Source of the DNA: an uncultured Eubacteriales bacterium
GTDB lineage: Bacteria > Bacillota > Clostridia > TANB77 > CAG-508
DNA length: 64,000 nt
Assembly: GCA_949840345.1 (NCBI GenBank)
Contig: CATKWX010000004.1
Span: 42,354 to 106,353, forward strand
Direction: 5' to 3'
Shown here: one piece after another, positions 26,543 to 34,630 of the stretch
Layout of the letters: every line of letters begins with the position of its first letter
Position numbering within the stretch: the stretch's first letter is position 1
Made by a program: the position numbers and the translations under genes
Notes under the pieces: model-generated
The model's input: the letters and a program-made list of their open reading frames with translations, nothing else
Database searches by the model: none
Told to the model about the DNA's origin: nothing

Positions 26543-27961
26543 ATGTTTAATAAATTAAAAGAAGAGTGTGGTATTTTTGGTATTTACTCTATGGAAAATG
26601 AGCAAGAACTTGCAAGTACTACTTGCGTTGGCTTAACAGCCCTACAACACAGAGGAGAAGAAAGTTGTGGTATTGCGATAAATAATGGAGGTATTATAAA
26701 TTATCATAAGGATATTGGACTTGTTTCTGATGTTTTTAAACAACATATTGTCGAAGCAATGCCTAAAGGTAAAATGGCTATAGGTCATGTTAGATATTCA
26801 ACAACTGGTTCCCCAAAGAAGGAAAATGCCCAACCTATAGTTACAAGATATGCAAAAGGAAATTTAGGTATTGTACATAATGGAAATCTCATAAATGCTA
26901 TAGATTTAAAAGATGAATTACAACAAGCAGGTGCTTTGTTCAATTCAACTAGCGATACAGAAGTTATTGCTTATATTATAGCCAGAGAAAGATTAAAAAC
27001 TCATTCTATAGAAAAAGCTGTTATAAATGCTTTAGGATACATTAAAGGTGCATTTTCATTACTTGTAATGTCTTCACAAAAACTTATAGCAGTTAGAGAC
27101 CCTCAAGGGTTTAAGCCCCTTTGTATGGGAAAACTTGGGGATGATATTGTTTTTGCTTCTGAAAGCTGTGCTCTAGATGCAATTGGAGCCGATTTTGTTA
27201 GAGATATAGAACCAGGAGAAATTGTTACTGTTACAGATAATAAAATAACTTCTTCTTTTTACAATAACACTGAGAAAAAGGGGCTTTGTATTTTTGAATA
27301 TATATATTTTGCAAGACCAGATTCTACAATTGACGGATTAAATGTTCATAAGTTTAGAGAAAATGTTGGTAGAGCTCTAGCAAAACAAGCACCAGTTGAT
27401 GCAGACCTTGTTGCAGGTGTTCCTGATTCTGGAATTGATGCGGCTTTAGGGTATTCAAAAGAATCTAAAATACATTATGATATGGTATTTATTAAAAGCA
27501 AATATATAGGAAGAACTTTTATACTTTCAACTCAAAAACAAAGAGCAAATAAAGTTGCTTTAAAGCTAAATCCTATAAAGGAAACTGTAAATGGCAAAAA
27601 AATTGTTTTGGTTGATGATTCTATTGTTCGTGGAACTACAATTACTAGAATAATAAAAATATTAAGAAGAGCTGGTGCAAAGGAAGTTCATTTAAGAATT
27701 GCTTCTCCTGCATTTGTAGATGTTTGTTATTTTGGTACAGATGTAGATAATAAAGAAAATTTAATTGCTAACGGAAAAAGCGTGGAAGAAATAAGAAAAG
27801 AAATTGGAGCAGACTCATTAGAATATTTAAGCATGGAGAATATGTTTGAAATTGCCAAAGAATCTAATATAGATAGTTTCTGCACAGGTTGCTTTACAGG
27901 AAAGTATCCAGTTGAAGTACCAGATGAGATTCAAAAAGATAGGTTTGAAAAGATATTTTAA
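26543..27961 (+). CDS. purF: Amidophosphoribosyltransferase PurF
   Basis: First committed step of purine synthesis. A short propeptide (MFNKLKEE) precedes Cys in CGIFGIYS, the N-terminal nucleophile of the glutaminase domain; ALQHRGEESCGIAI, GHVRYSTTG and HNGNLINA follow. The phosphoribosyltransferase domain has VLVDDSIVRGTT (PRPP site). The cysteines in VCYFGTD and DSFCTGCF match the 4Fe-4S ligands of Bacillus-type enzymes, implying oxygen-sensitive activity. A TTG at 26531 is fused to the ribosome site, so the ATG at 26543 is preferred. 472 residues. Confidence 0.96.
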   Translation: MFNKLKEECGIFGIYSMENEQELASTTCVGLTALQHRGEESCGIAINNGGIINYHKDIGLVSDVFKQHIVEAMPKGKMAIGHVRYSTTGSPKKENAQPIVTRYAKGNLGIVHNGNLINAIDLKDELQQAGALFNSTSDTEVIAYIIARERLKTHSIEKAVINALGYIKGAFSLLVMSSQKLIAVRDPQGFKPLCMGKLGDDIVFASESCALDAIGADFVRDIEPGEIVTVTDNKITSSFYNNTEKKGLCIFEYIYFARPDSTIDGLNVHKFRENVGRALAKQAPVDADLVAGVPDSGIDAALGYSKESKIHYDMVFIKSKYIGRTFILSTQKQRANKVALKLNPIKETVNGKKIVLVDDSIVRGTTITRIIKILRRAGAKEVHLRIASPAFVDVCYFGTDVDNKENLIANGKSVEEIRKEIGADSLEYLSMENMFEIAKESNIDSFCTGCFTGKYPVEVPDEIQKDRFEKIF

Positions 27962-28000
27962 TATTAAAATTTTATGATATTTATTTTATTATGAAAATAT

Positions 28001-28172
28001 AAACCATAATAGAAAAGTAAAATTCCTCGGCTACATTACAAAAAACAAGAGATTCTAATTTGATTTTATGGCACCCTTCCGCGGCAAGCGCGAACTCTTT
28101 CCATAAAATCTGCATAATAATCTCTAATCTTTTTCCATTTGCATTCGTCTTTTTACTTTTCTATTATGGTTT
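28001..28172. ncRNA. Putative structured RNA element, copy 1
   Basis: A 172-base unit closed by a perfect 22-bp stem (28001-28022 with 28151-28172). The interior has CCTCGGCTACATTAC, an AGAGATT/AATCTCT pair, TTTTATGG/CCATAAAA and a small GC-rich hairpin with loop GCAAG, then CCATTTGCATTCGTC. The second copy (31232-31405) is on the other strand and keeps all these pairings with changed bases. Strand of transcription is not known. It lies between purF and trmFO, which converge. Confidence 0.7.
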
Positions 28173-28222
28173 TATTATTATTTAATTTATATCATTATTT
28201 GCAATATGTTTATTGCAAGCAA

Positions 28223-29531
28223 TTAAATATATTTTTCCTCCAATTCCTCTATTGCTCTTTTTGCAAGTGCAACGTAACGTTCTCTTTTGTCTCTTATTTT
28301 TATTTCTAGCTCTGGTAGTATTCCAAAATTTGCATTCATTGGCTGGAAGTGCTTATTTTCGGTAGCTATGTATTTTGATAATGCACCTATCATAGTTTCC
28401 CCTGGAAATGTTATTTTTTTATTTGTTCCTTTAAATTTTTCTACAGCATTTATTCCTGCAACTAGTCCGTGACGCAATTGATTCTACATACCCCTCTACT
28501 CCTGTTATTTGCCCTGCAAAGAATATGTTATTATTCTCCTTCATATTAAAGGTTTCATCTAATAAATTTGGTGAATTTATAAACGTGTTTCTGTGCATTA
28601 CTCCATATTTTATAAATTCTGCATTTTTTAGTCCTGGAATTAATGAAAATACTCTTTTTTGTTCTCCAAATTTTAAGTTTGTTTGAAAACCTACCATATT
28701 AAATAAAGAACCTTCAGCATTGTCTTGTCTTAGTTGAACTATTGCATATGGTCTTTTACCTGTTCTTGGGTCATCAAAACCAACTGGCTTTAAAGGTCCG
28801 TATCTTAATGTATCTATTCCTCTTTTTGCCATTACTTCTACTGGCATACATCCTTCAAATATTTCTCTTTTTTCAAATTCATGTAATTCTGCAACCTCTG
28901 CATTTATTAGTTCATTATAAAATGATTCATATTCATCTTTGTTCATTGGTAAGTTTATATAGCTACTATCTCCTTTTCCATATCTATCTCCAAAAAAGGC
29001 TATATTCATATCTATGCTTGATTTATCTATTATTGGAGCTGCTGCATCAAAGAAATGTAAGTTTTCTACTTTTGTTAATTCTCCTATTTTTTTTGATAAG
29101 CTATCTGAAGTTAATGGTCCTGTTGCTATTATTATAATATTATTTTTATGGTCTTCTTGATTTATATATTCTCCTCTTATTATTTCTATATTAGAATTGT
29201 TTTCTATTTCTCGAGTAATTAGCCTAGAAAATTCCTCTCTATCTACTGCTAGAGCTTGTCCCGCTGGAACTGCAACTTTGTCTGCGCATTTTATTAATAA
29301 AGAATCTAACTTTCTTAATTCTTCTTTTAATAATCCACAAGCATTTGTTATTAGATTTGATTTAAATGAATTACTGCATACTATTTCTGCTAGATTTTCA
29401 TTTGTATGTGCAGGGGAGAATTTTTTAGGCTTCATTTCATATAGCTTTACCTTAATTCCACTTTTGGCTATTTGGTATGCTGCTTCGCACCCTGCAAGTC
29501 CTCCTCCTATGACTGTTATGTAATTATTCAT
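28223..29531 (-). CDS. trmFO: Folate-dependent tRNA (uracil-54-C5) methyltransferase TrmFO, read through a +1 shift at CGG
   Basis: FAD enzyme making ribothymidine at tRNA position 54 with methylene-THF. The first frame has the N-terminal FAD motif [68 protein letters not shown] and [17 protein letters not shown], then derails (RTSCRNKC). The codons are TCA CGG ACT; skipping the C (complement of 28469) gives TCA GGA CTA GTT GCA GGA, the conserved SGLVAGINA, and continues [14 protein letters not shown] to 28223. 435 residues, the family length. Start ATG 29531 with AAAGGA. Confidence 0.93.
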
Positions 29532-29559
29532 ATCTCTATCCTTTCTAACTATTCATTAA

Positions 29560-29612
29560 ATTTTGTTAGGGTATTCCTTCGAAGAACGGGCAGGCTTTAA
29601 CCCTGCCCCTAC
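29560..29612. repeat. Interspersed hairpin upstream of the repeat protein end
   Basis: GTTAGGGTATTCCTTCGAAG joins GGGCAGGCTTTAACCCTGCC with CCCTAC tail; another member of the family. Confidence 0.75.
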
Positions 29613-29626
29613 AAATAATTATTAAT

Positions 29627-30784
29627 TTATACTATTAGACTCTCTCTATCTCTCCTCATCCATCTATCATATAATTCTTTGGCTTTTCTTTTTTTATCTA
29701 TTGCTGTTTGTTTTTGCTCAAATTTTCTTTTTAATGTTTGTGGAATTAATCCAAGGTCTTCTGCTTCTTTCTTTTCTTCATGAGTTATTATATAAGTTCC
29801 TGAATCGTTATATGCTGTTCTTAAATTTACAATCCTTCTTCCAATTTTAAAATCCCCATCTAGTCCGTTCTCTTCTATTACTTTTTGCATATCTATTCCA
29901 TCTTGTTCTATTTCTCTTAGTAATGTATATTCTTGCTTTCCATTTATTACTTTCGTTAGTTTTATTTTAGTTATATCTACTCCATTTTCTCTTAATATTC
30001 TTACAATTCTTAAAGTTTCTGCTATTGCACTTTCTCTTTCCAATAATCCTAATTTTTCAATTTCTTTTCTCTGTTTTTCTGTTATTCTATAATTTTCTGG
30101 ATGATTATATGATTCTCTTAAGTAGTCTATTTTTTTTCCAATTTTAAATTTTCCATCTAATTTATATTTTTTTATTACTTTTTGCATATCTATTCCATCT
30201 TGTTCTATTTCTTCTAGTAATATAAATTTATTATTTTTAGATAACTGTATTTTACTAAAATCTACACCTTCACCATTTAATATTTTTGTAATTTTTAAAG
30301 TTTCTGCTATTGAATTTTCTCTTTCTATTAAACTTAAGTCTTCAGCTTCTCTTTTTTCTTCTTCTGTTATTTCAGTCTTTTCAGTTCCTTTATATGCACA
30401 TCTTATCGTATAAACTCCTCTTCCAAATTTAAACTTTCCATCTAATCCATTTTCTTCTATTATTTTTTGCATATTTATTCCGTCTTGTTTTATTTCTCCT
30501 AATGTTAAGTATCTCCCTTTTCGGCTTATGTTTATTTTCTCTAAGTTAACTCCATTATTCTTTAATACTTTTGCTATTTTTAAGGTTTCTGGTATTAAAT
30601 TTTCATTGCTTTCTTTTTTTACTAAATTTTTAACTTCTTGCTCTTCTTTATTATTCGATTTCTTTGCTTCCTTTTTTTTATCTTCAGCATTTTGTTTTAT
30701 AACTCTTTTAGTCTCCCTCACTCTACGTGTTTCTCTTAATTTTACATATTCCTCAAATGACATGTTTTCTTCTTTCTTCTTCAT
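29627..30784 (-). CDS. Repeat protein of unknown function (homolog of 55643-56437)
   Basis: I do not recognise the family by name. After a charged, Lys/Glu-rich N-terminus (about 1-65) come three copies of a unit of roughly 90 residues. Each has an ETLKIxKIL helix, a GVDxxKIxL strand, an EIEQDGIDMQKVIEENGLDG core, an FKIGRRIxxLRxAYN segment and an ITEEEKREAEDLGLI end. The end is basic (RKAKELYDRWMRRDRE). No membrane segment is seen. The start at 30784 (MKKKEENMSFEEY) follows GTGAGGTATAAA. The same leader and a similar promoter precede the second homolog at 55643. A binding or scaffolding role is possible but not shown. Confidence 0.75.
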   Translation of the reverse strand: MKKKEENMSFEEYVKLRETRRVRETKRVIKQNAEDKKKEAKKSNNKEEQEVKNLVKKESNENLIPETLKIAKVLKNNGVNLEKINISRKGRYLTLGEIKQDGINMQKIIEENGLDGKFKFGRGVYTIRCAYKGTEKTEITEEEKREAEDLSLIERENSIAETLKITKILNGEGVDFSKIQLSKNNKFILLEEIEQDGIDMQKVIKKYKLDGKFKIGKKIDYLRESYNHPENYRITEKQRKEIEKLGLLERESAIAETLRIVRILRENGVDITKIKLTKVINGKQEYTLLREIEQDGIDMQKVIEENGLDGDFKIGRRIVNLRTAYNDSGTYIITHEEKKEAEDLGLIPQTLKRKFEQKQTAIDKKRKAKELYDRWMRRDRESLIV

Positions 30785-30815
30785 TTTATACCTCACCATT
30801 AAATTAATTAATTTT

Positions 30816-30843
30816 ATTATATCATAAATCTAATATGTTTCAA
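30816..30843 (-). promoter_or_regulatory. Promoter of the repeat protein
   Basis: On the minus strand TTGAAA (30838-30843), 16-base spacer ending ATTTATGA, TATAAT (30816-30821). Nearly the same sequence precedes the homolog at 55643-56437. Confidence 0.75.
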
Positions 30844-30892
30844 ATGGTATGGATTGGTATGGATTAAATTGTTGCTTTTTGTCAAAAAGTAA

Positions 30893-30921
30893 TTGACAAT
30901 TTTTGTAAAATATATTATAGT
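30893..30921 (+). promoter_or_regulatory. Promoter of the type I toxin, locus 2
   Basis: TTGACA (30893-30898), 17-base spacer, TATAGT (30916-30921). Confidence 0.78.
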
Positions 30922-30959
30922 TTGATTATCCTTTTTCTTAAAGGAGAAAGGAGGGATTT

Positions 30960-30975
30960 ATTTCAATGGAAACTT
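30960..30975. repeat. Direct repeat A of type I locus 2
   Basis: ATTTCAATGGAAACTT including the toxin start codon; an exact copy lies at 31076-31091. Confidence 0.92.
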
Positions 30976-31034
30976 TTTTAGATCTGCTAAAGCTCATAAT
31001 AATTTATTACATAATAAAGAATTTAAGCAAATAG
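30966..31034 (+). CDS. Small hydrophobic peptide, putative type I toxin, locus 2
   Basis: A 22-codon frame starting METFLDLLKLIIIYYI and ending IKNLSK: one short hydrophobic helix with a basic end. The ribosome site is strong (AAAGGAGAAAGGAGGG) and the promoter is close to consensus. The stop is followed within 5 bases by a terminator. Direct repeat A (30960-30975) spans the ATG. Sequence is unlike the locus 1 peptide, but the locus architecture is identical. Confidence 0.75.
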   Translation: METFLDLLKLIIIYYIIKNLSK

Positions 31035-31038
31035 CAGG

Positions 31039-31070
31039 AAAAAGACTAGGATTAGCGCTCCTAGTCTTTT
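31039..31070. terminator. Shared bidirectional terminator of type I locus 2
   Basis: AAAAGACTAGGA-TTAGCGC-TCCTAGTCTTTT; A-run on one side and T-run on the other, so it can end both the toxin mRNA and the antisense RNA. Confidence 0.9.
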
Positions 31071-31108
31071 TATACATTTCAATGGAAACTTAATTATTTG
31101 CTTAAGCT
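31040..31108 (-). ncRNA. Putative antitoxin RNA of a par/Fst-like type I system, locus 2
   Basis: Predicted transcript of about 70 bases from the minus-strand promoter at 31115-31143 to the shared terminator. It carries the complement of direct repeat B, hence is complementary to repeat A around the toxin start codon. A second complementarity exists between CTTAAGCAAATAA in this RNA and the end of the toxin reading frame in inverted orientation. Confidence 0.72.
31076..31091. repeat. Direct repeat B of type I locus 2
   Basis: ATTTCAATGGAAACTT, exact copy of 30960-30975. Confidence 0.92.
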
Positions 31109-31114
31109 ATATCT

Positions 31115-31143
31115 ATATTAGCATATTTTTTTCTATTTGTCAA
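31115..31143 (-). promoter_or_regulatory. Promoter of the antisense RNA, locus 2
   Basis: On the minus strand TTGACA (31138-31143), 17-base spacer, TAATAT (31115-31120). Confidence 0.75.
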
Positions 31144-31167
31144 TTATTTTTTGCAGATTAGTACTTC

Positions 31168-31200
31168 TTTGGAGCACGGAACGGCGAGGGCGCCGTTCCC
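31168..31200. repeat. Interspersed hairpin
   Basis: GGAACGGCGAGGGCGCCGTT with CCCTAC tail, followed by a TTGCAATATG joint. Confidence 0.75.
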
Positions 31201-31231
31201 TACGATTTTGCAATATGTTTATTTCTACAAG

Positions 31232-31405
31232 AAAAATATAATAAAAAAATAAAAAGACGAATGCAAATGGAAAAATTTTAGAAATTCTTATGCAGATTTT
31301 ATGGAAAATGTTCAAGCTTGCCTTGAAAGGGTGCCATAAAATCAAATTAGAATTTCTTATATTTTGTAATGTAGCCGAGGAGTTTTATTTTTTTATTATA
31401 TTTTT
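31232..31405. ncRNA. Putative structured RNA element, copy 2
   Basis: Inverted relative to copy 1 (28001-28172) and of nearly equal length (174 bases). The closing stem is a perfect 23 bp (31232-31254 with 31383-31405), but its sequence differs from that of copy 1. Inside, AGAAATT/AATTTCT replaces AGAGATT/AATCTCT and TTCAAG-GCAAG-CTTGAA replaces the GC-rich small hairpin. The single-stranded pieces CCTCGGCTACATTAC and CCATTTGCATTCGTC are identical. This pattern points to conserved RNA structure rather than a transposon end. Confidence 0.7.
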
Positions 31406-31424
31406 TGTATTATCTATATTATTT

Positions 31425-31679
31425 AAACGGGCGGACACAAGGCCCGCCCCTACATCAAAAATCGAAGATTTTTGTATTTTTCACTATTCATTAAATTTAG
31501 TTAAGGTATTCCTCACGGGTCAGGGCGTAATTAGGTAGTCCAAGGGGTATTCCTTACCGATTCGCCCTTACAAGCCATTATTCACTATTCATTCTTCATT
31601 CGGAAACCGCTTCGTAGCACGGGCGATTAAAATCGCCCCTACAATCCGTTTGTCCCTACAGTGTTTGCAATGCGTTTAT
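31425..31679. repeat. Intergenic hairpin-repeat cluster after topA
   Basis: Contains GGGCGGACACAAGGCCCGCC with CCCTAC tail, AAAAATCGAAGATTTTT, a GGGTCAGGGCGTAATTAGG ... CGCCCTTAC unit, the GGAAACCGCTTCGTAGCAC piece, GGGCGATTAAAATCGCCCCT and a final GTCCCTACAGTGTTTGCAAT joint. No gene is seen. Confidence 0.8.
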
Positions 31680-33733
31680 TTATTTTTTCTTTTTTGTGTT
31701 TTTTCTTCTTGTTGGTCTTCTTTTTATTGTTTTGCTTTCTTGCTCATTATATGGCTCTCCGTGGCTTTGGTTTATTCCAAGAAATGTAATCACAGCTTTT
31801 CGGATTGTTTTCGCATATGTAATAGTTTCTTTTGCTTTTTGCTTTTCTTATTTGTACTGTTGCTCCACACTTTGGACAAGGTACATCAATTGTTTGTACT
31901 ATTGGTTTTGCATTTTTACATTCCGGGTATCCGAGGGCATGCTAAGAATTTTCCAAATCGTCCGTATTTTACTACCATCATTCTACCGCATTTTTCACAA
32001 GGTATGTCTGTTACTTCTTCTTCTAATTTTACGTGTTCTAATTCTTTTTCTACTTTTTCTACAGTTTTTGCAAATGGTCCATAGAACTCTCTTATAACAT
32101 TTTTCCATTCTTCTTTTCCATCTGCAATTTCATCAAATTCCTCTTCCATTTTTGCTGTAAATTCAACATTTATTACGTCTTTAAAGTTTTCTGTTAAAAG
32201 TTTATTTACTACTTTTCCTAAATCTGTTGGATGTAATTGTTTTTGAATTCTTTCTATATATCTTCTTTCTAGTATTGTTGTTATTGTTGGAGAATATGTA
32301 CTAGGACGACCTATTCCCTTTTCTTCTAGAGCCTTTACAAGGCTTGCCTCTGTATATCTTGGTGGTGGCTCTGTAAAGCTTTGTTTTGTGTCTATTTTTT
32401 CTTTTTTTACAATTTCTCCTATTTCTAAATCTGGAATTTTTGTGAATTCATCAGCTTTGTCATTATCTAATGTTTCTACATATAGCTTCATAAATCCGTC
32501 AAATTTTAGTGTTTGCCCATTTGCTTTGAAGTTATATTGGTTTGCGTCTATATCTACGCTAACAGTGTCATAGATTGCTGTTGCCATTTGGCTTGCAATA
32601 AATCTGTTATATATTAATTTATATAGTTTATATTGGTCGTTTGTTAATGAGTCTTTTATTTTGTCTGGCTCTAAATCTATGTATGTTGGTCTTATTGCCT
32701 CATGTGCATCTTGTGAATCTGATTTTGTTTTATAATATCTATTTTCGTAGTATTTGCTTCCATATGTAGCTTCTATATGTTTCTTTGCATAGCCCCTAGC
32801 TTCTTCAGATATTCTTGTTGAGTCTGTTCTCATATATGTTATTAATCCTACTGTACCCTTTTCTGGTACATTTACACCTTCATATAGTCCTTGTGCAAAT
32901 GACATTGTTTTTTTAAGTGAAAACCCTAATTTCCTTGATGCTTCTTGTTGCATTGTGCTTGTTGTAAATGGTGGTGCAGGTGTTCTCTTTTTTTCACTTT
33001 TCTTTACATTTTTTATGGTATAATCTGCATTTTCTATTTCTTCTAGTATCTTTTTAACTTCTTGCTCGGAGTGCAATTCTAACTTTTTTCCGTCTTTTCC
33101 ATAGAATTTTGCTTCGAATTTTTTCTTTGTTTTAAAATCTGATAATATTGCATATATATTCCAGTATTCTTCTGGTATAAATTTTTCTATTTCTTCTTCT
33201 CTATCTACTATTAGTTTTACAGCTACAGATTGAACACGTCCTGCTGATAACCCTCTTCTTACTTTTTTCCATAGTACTGGGCTCATTTTATATCCAACAA
33301 TTCTATCTAATACTCTTCTTGCTTGTTGGGCATCTGTTAAGTTCATATCTATTGTTCTTGGATTTTGTACTGCATTTTGCACTGCATCTTTTGTTATTTC
33401 ATTAAATGTAATTCTACATATTTCTTTTTCGTCTATTCCAAGTATATGTGCTAAATGCCATGCTATTGCTTCTCCTTCACGGTCAGGGTCAGTTGCAAGG
33501 TAAACCTTTTTTGCATTGGCAGCATCTTTTTTTAGCGATTTTATTAAATCGCCTTTTCCTCTTATATTTATATATTGTGGCTCAAAATCGTTTTCTACAT
33601 CTACTGCTAATTTTGATTTTGGTAAGTCTCTTATATGTCCCATAGATGCTACTACTTTAGTTTTGCCACCTAAAAACTTTTTTATTGTATTTGCCTTCGC
33701 AGGCGATTCAACTATTATTAATTTATCTGTCAT
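31680..33733 (-). CDS. topA: DNA topoisomerase I, read through two +1 shifts at CGG
   Basis: Type IA topoisomerase relaxing negative supercoils. The main frame has KLIIVESPAKANTIKKFLG, the Toprim acidic motif ATDPDREGEAIAWHLA, SAGRVQSVAVKLIVDREEEI and the active-site Tyr in GLITYMRTDSTRIS. It derails inside the first zinc-binding module after FLACP. Codons CCT CGG ATA: skipping the C (complement of 31933) gives CPGYPECKNAKPIVQ, then a second Cys module (CPKCGATVQI, YICENNPKSCDYISW). Further on, AAG CCA CGG AGA would stop four codons later; skipping again (31761) yields KPGEPYNEQESK and a basic tail ending in a TAA at 31680. 683 residues. Start ATG 33733 with AAGGAG. The first site is certain in my view, the second likely. 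Confidence 0.92.
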
Positions 33734-33779
33734 TTGTTTTCTCTCCTTGAACAATAATTTCCCCTTTGATATATATTAA

Positions 33780-34050
33780 ATTCGGGTCGTCGGGGACGCC
33801 GACCCCTACAAATAATTATTCACTCTTCACTATTCATTATTCATTCGGCAACCGCTTCGTAGATAATCTTCCGTCCGCCCCTACGTTTGCACTATTCACT
33901 ATTCATTAACGGAACGACGTTGGTCTGTTCCCTACGTTTGCATTATTCACTATTCATTAACGGAACGGCGAGGGCGCCGTTCCCTACAATAATTCTTCAC
34001 TATTCATTCTTCACTATTCACTCGGCATTATCTTCGTAGCTAATCTACCG
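33780..34050. repeat. Intergenic hairpin-repeat cluster upstream of topA
   Basis: Contains GGGTCGTCGGGGACGCCGAC with CCCTAC tail, CGGCAACCGCTTCGTAGATA, GGAACGACGTTGGTCTGTTC, GGAACGGCGAGGGCGCCGTT, and CGGCATTATCTTCGTAGCTA, separated by TTCACTATTCATT runs. Spacing is irregular and the units differ, so this is not a CRISPR array. Confidence 0.8.
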
Positions 34051-34093
34051 TCGATTATATACCAAATTAACTTATGTGTAAATATATATTAAA

Positions 34094-34127
34094 ATAAAAA
34101 TAACAGATTTTTTAATCTGCTATTTCC
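34094..34127 (-). terminator. Terminator of the DUF6514-like gene
   Basis: On the minus strand AATAGCAGATT-AAAAA-AATCTGTTATT followed by TTTATTTT, overlapping the last codons. Confidence 0.85.
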
Positions 34128-34431
34128 TAACTAAATCGCTTATTATATCTTCTAATCCCATTGGAGTAACTTTGTTTCTTTTAAGTACTGATATAATCTC
34201 TTCTATTTGTTTTTCGTCATTTGTTATATTATTTATGTTATTAGTTTCTTCTATAAAATCTTTGTTTATATATTCCTTTTTTACTATTTCTATTCCATAT
34301 CCTGTATGCTCATTTTCTATTGTTTGTTTTGTTCCATAATATTCTAATTTTATGAATCCTTTTCTATTAGTTTCGATTAGCTCTTCTATATTTACTCTCG
34401 TTTCTCCATAATATATCCTAGAGCTGTCCAC
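34120..34431 (-). CDS. Small conserved clostridial protein (DUF6514-like)
   Basis: A protein of about 103 residues with features that I associate with DUF6514: an N-terminal strand region (VDSSRIYYGETRVNIEEL), the central GYGIEIVKKE, an acidic DEKQIEEII helix and a C-terminal KVTPMGLEDIISDLV. Function unknown. The longest frame starts with a TTG at 34473, but a GTG at 34431 preceded by AAGGGGTG with an 8-base gap is better. A consensus-like promoter lies at 34472-34500, and placing transcription start after it excludes the longer form. It is downstream of murG but separately transcribed. Confidence 0.7.
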   Translation of the reverse strand: MDSSRIYYGETRVNIEELIETNRKGFIKLEYYGTKQTIENEHTGYGIEIVKKEYINKDFIEETNNINNITNDEKQIEEIISVLKRNKVTPMGLEDIISDLVRK

Positions 34432-34471
34432 TATATTTTCACCCCTTTTCTTTAGTGTGTCGAACTTACCC

Positions 34472-34500
34472 AATATATCGCACTATTTATAGAAAGTCAA
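34472..34500 (-). promoter_or_regulatory. Promoter of the DUF6514-like gene
   Basis: On the minus strand TTGACT (34495-34500), 17-base spacer, TATATT (34472-34477). Confidence 0.72.
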
Positions 34501-34554
34501 GAAAAATCAATCGTCAAAAGCCTTCATTCTACTATGTTTTATTTGCTTATTCGA

Positions 34555-34595
34555 CATAAATGGATAGTATATTATAAACATACTACCCATTTATG
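34555..34595. terminator. Hairpin after murG
   Basis: CATAAATGGATAGTAT pairs with ATACTACCCATTTATG around a short loop, 36 bases after the murG stop. The T-run is weak, so termination is probable but not certain. Confidence 0.6.
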
Positions 34596-34630
34596 CGTTA
34601 TTGTAATAAACTCTTAAATTTACAGTAATA

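Noticed and set aside
28001..28172. Miniature inverted-repeat transposon
   Set aside because: The terminal arms of the two copies are different sequences though each is perfectly paired, and no target duplication is evident.
33780..34050. CRISPR array
   Set aside because: Repeat units differ in sequence and spacing, spacers are themselves repeated elsewhere, and no cas gene is present.
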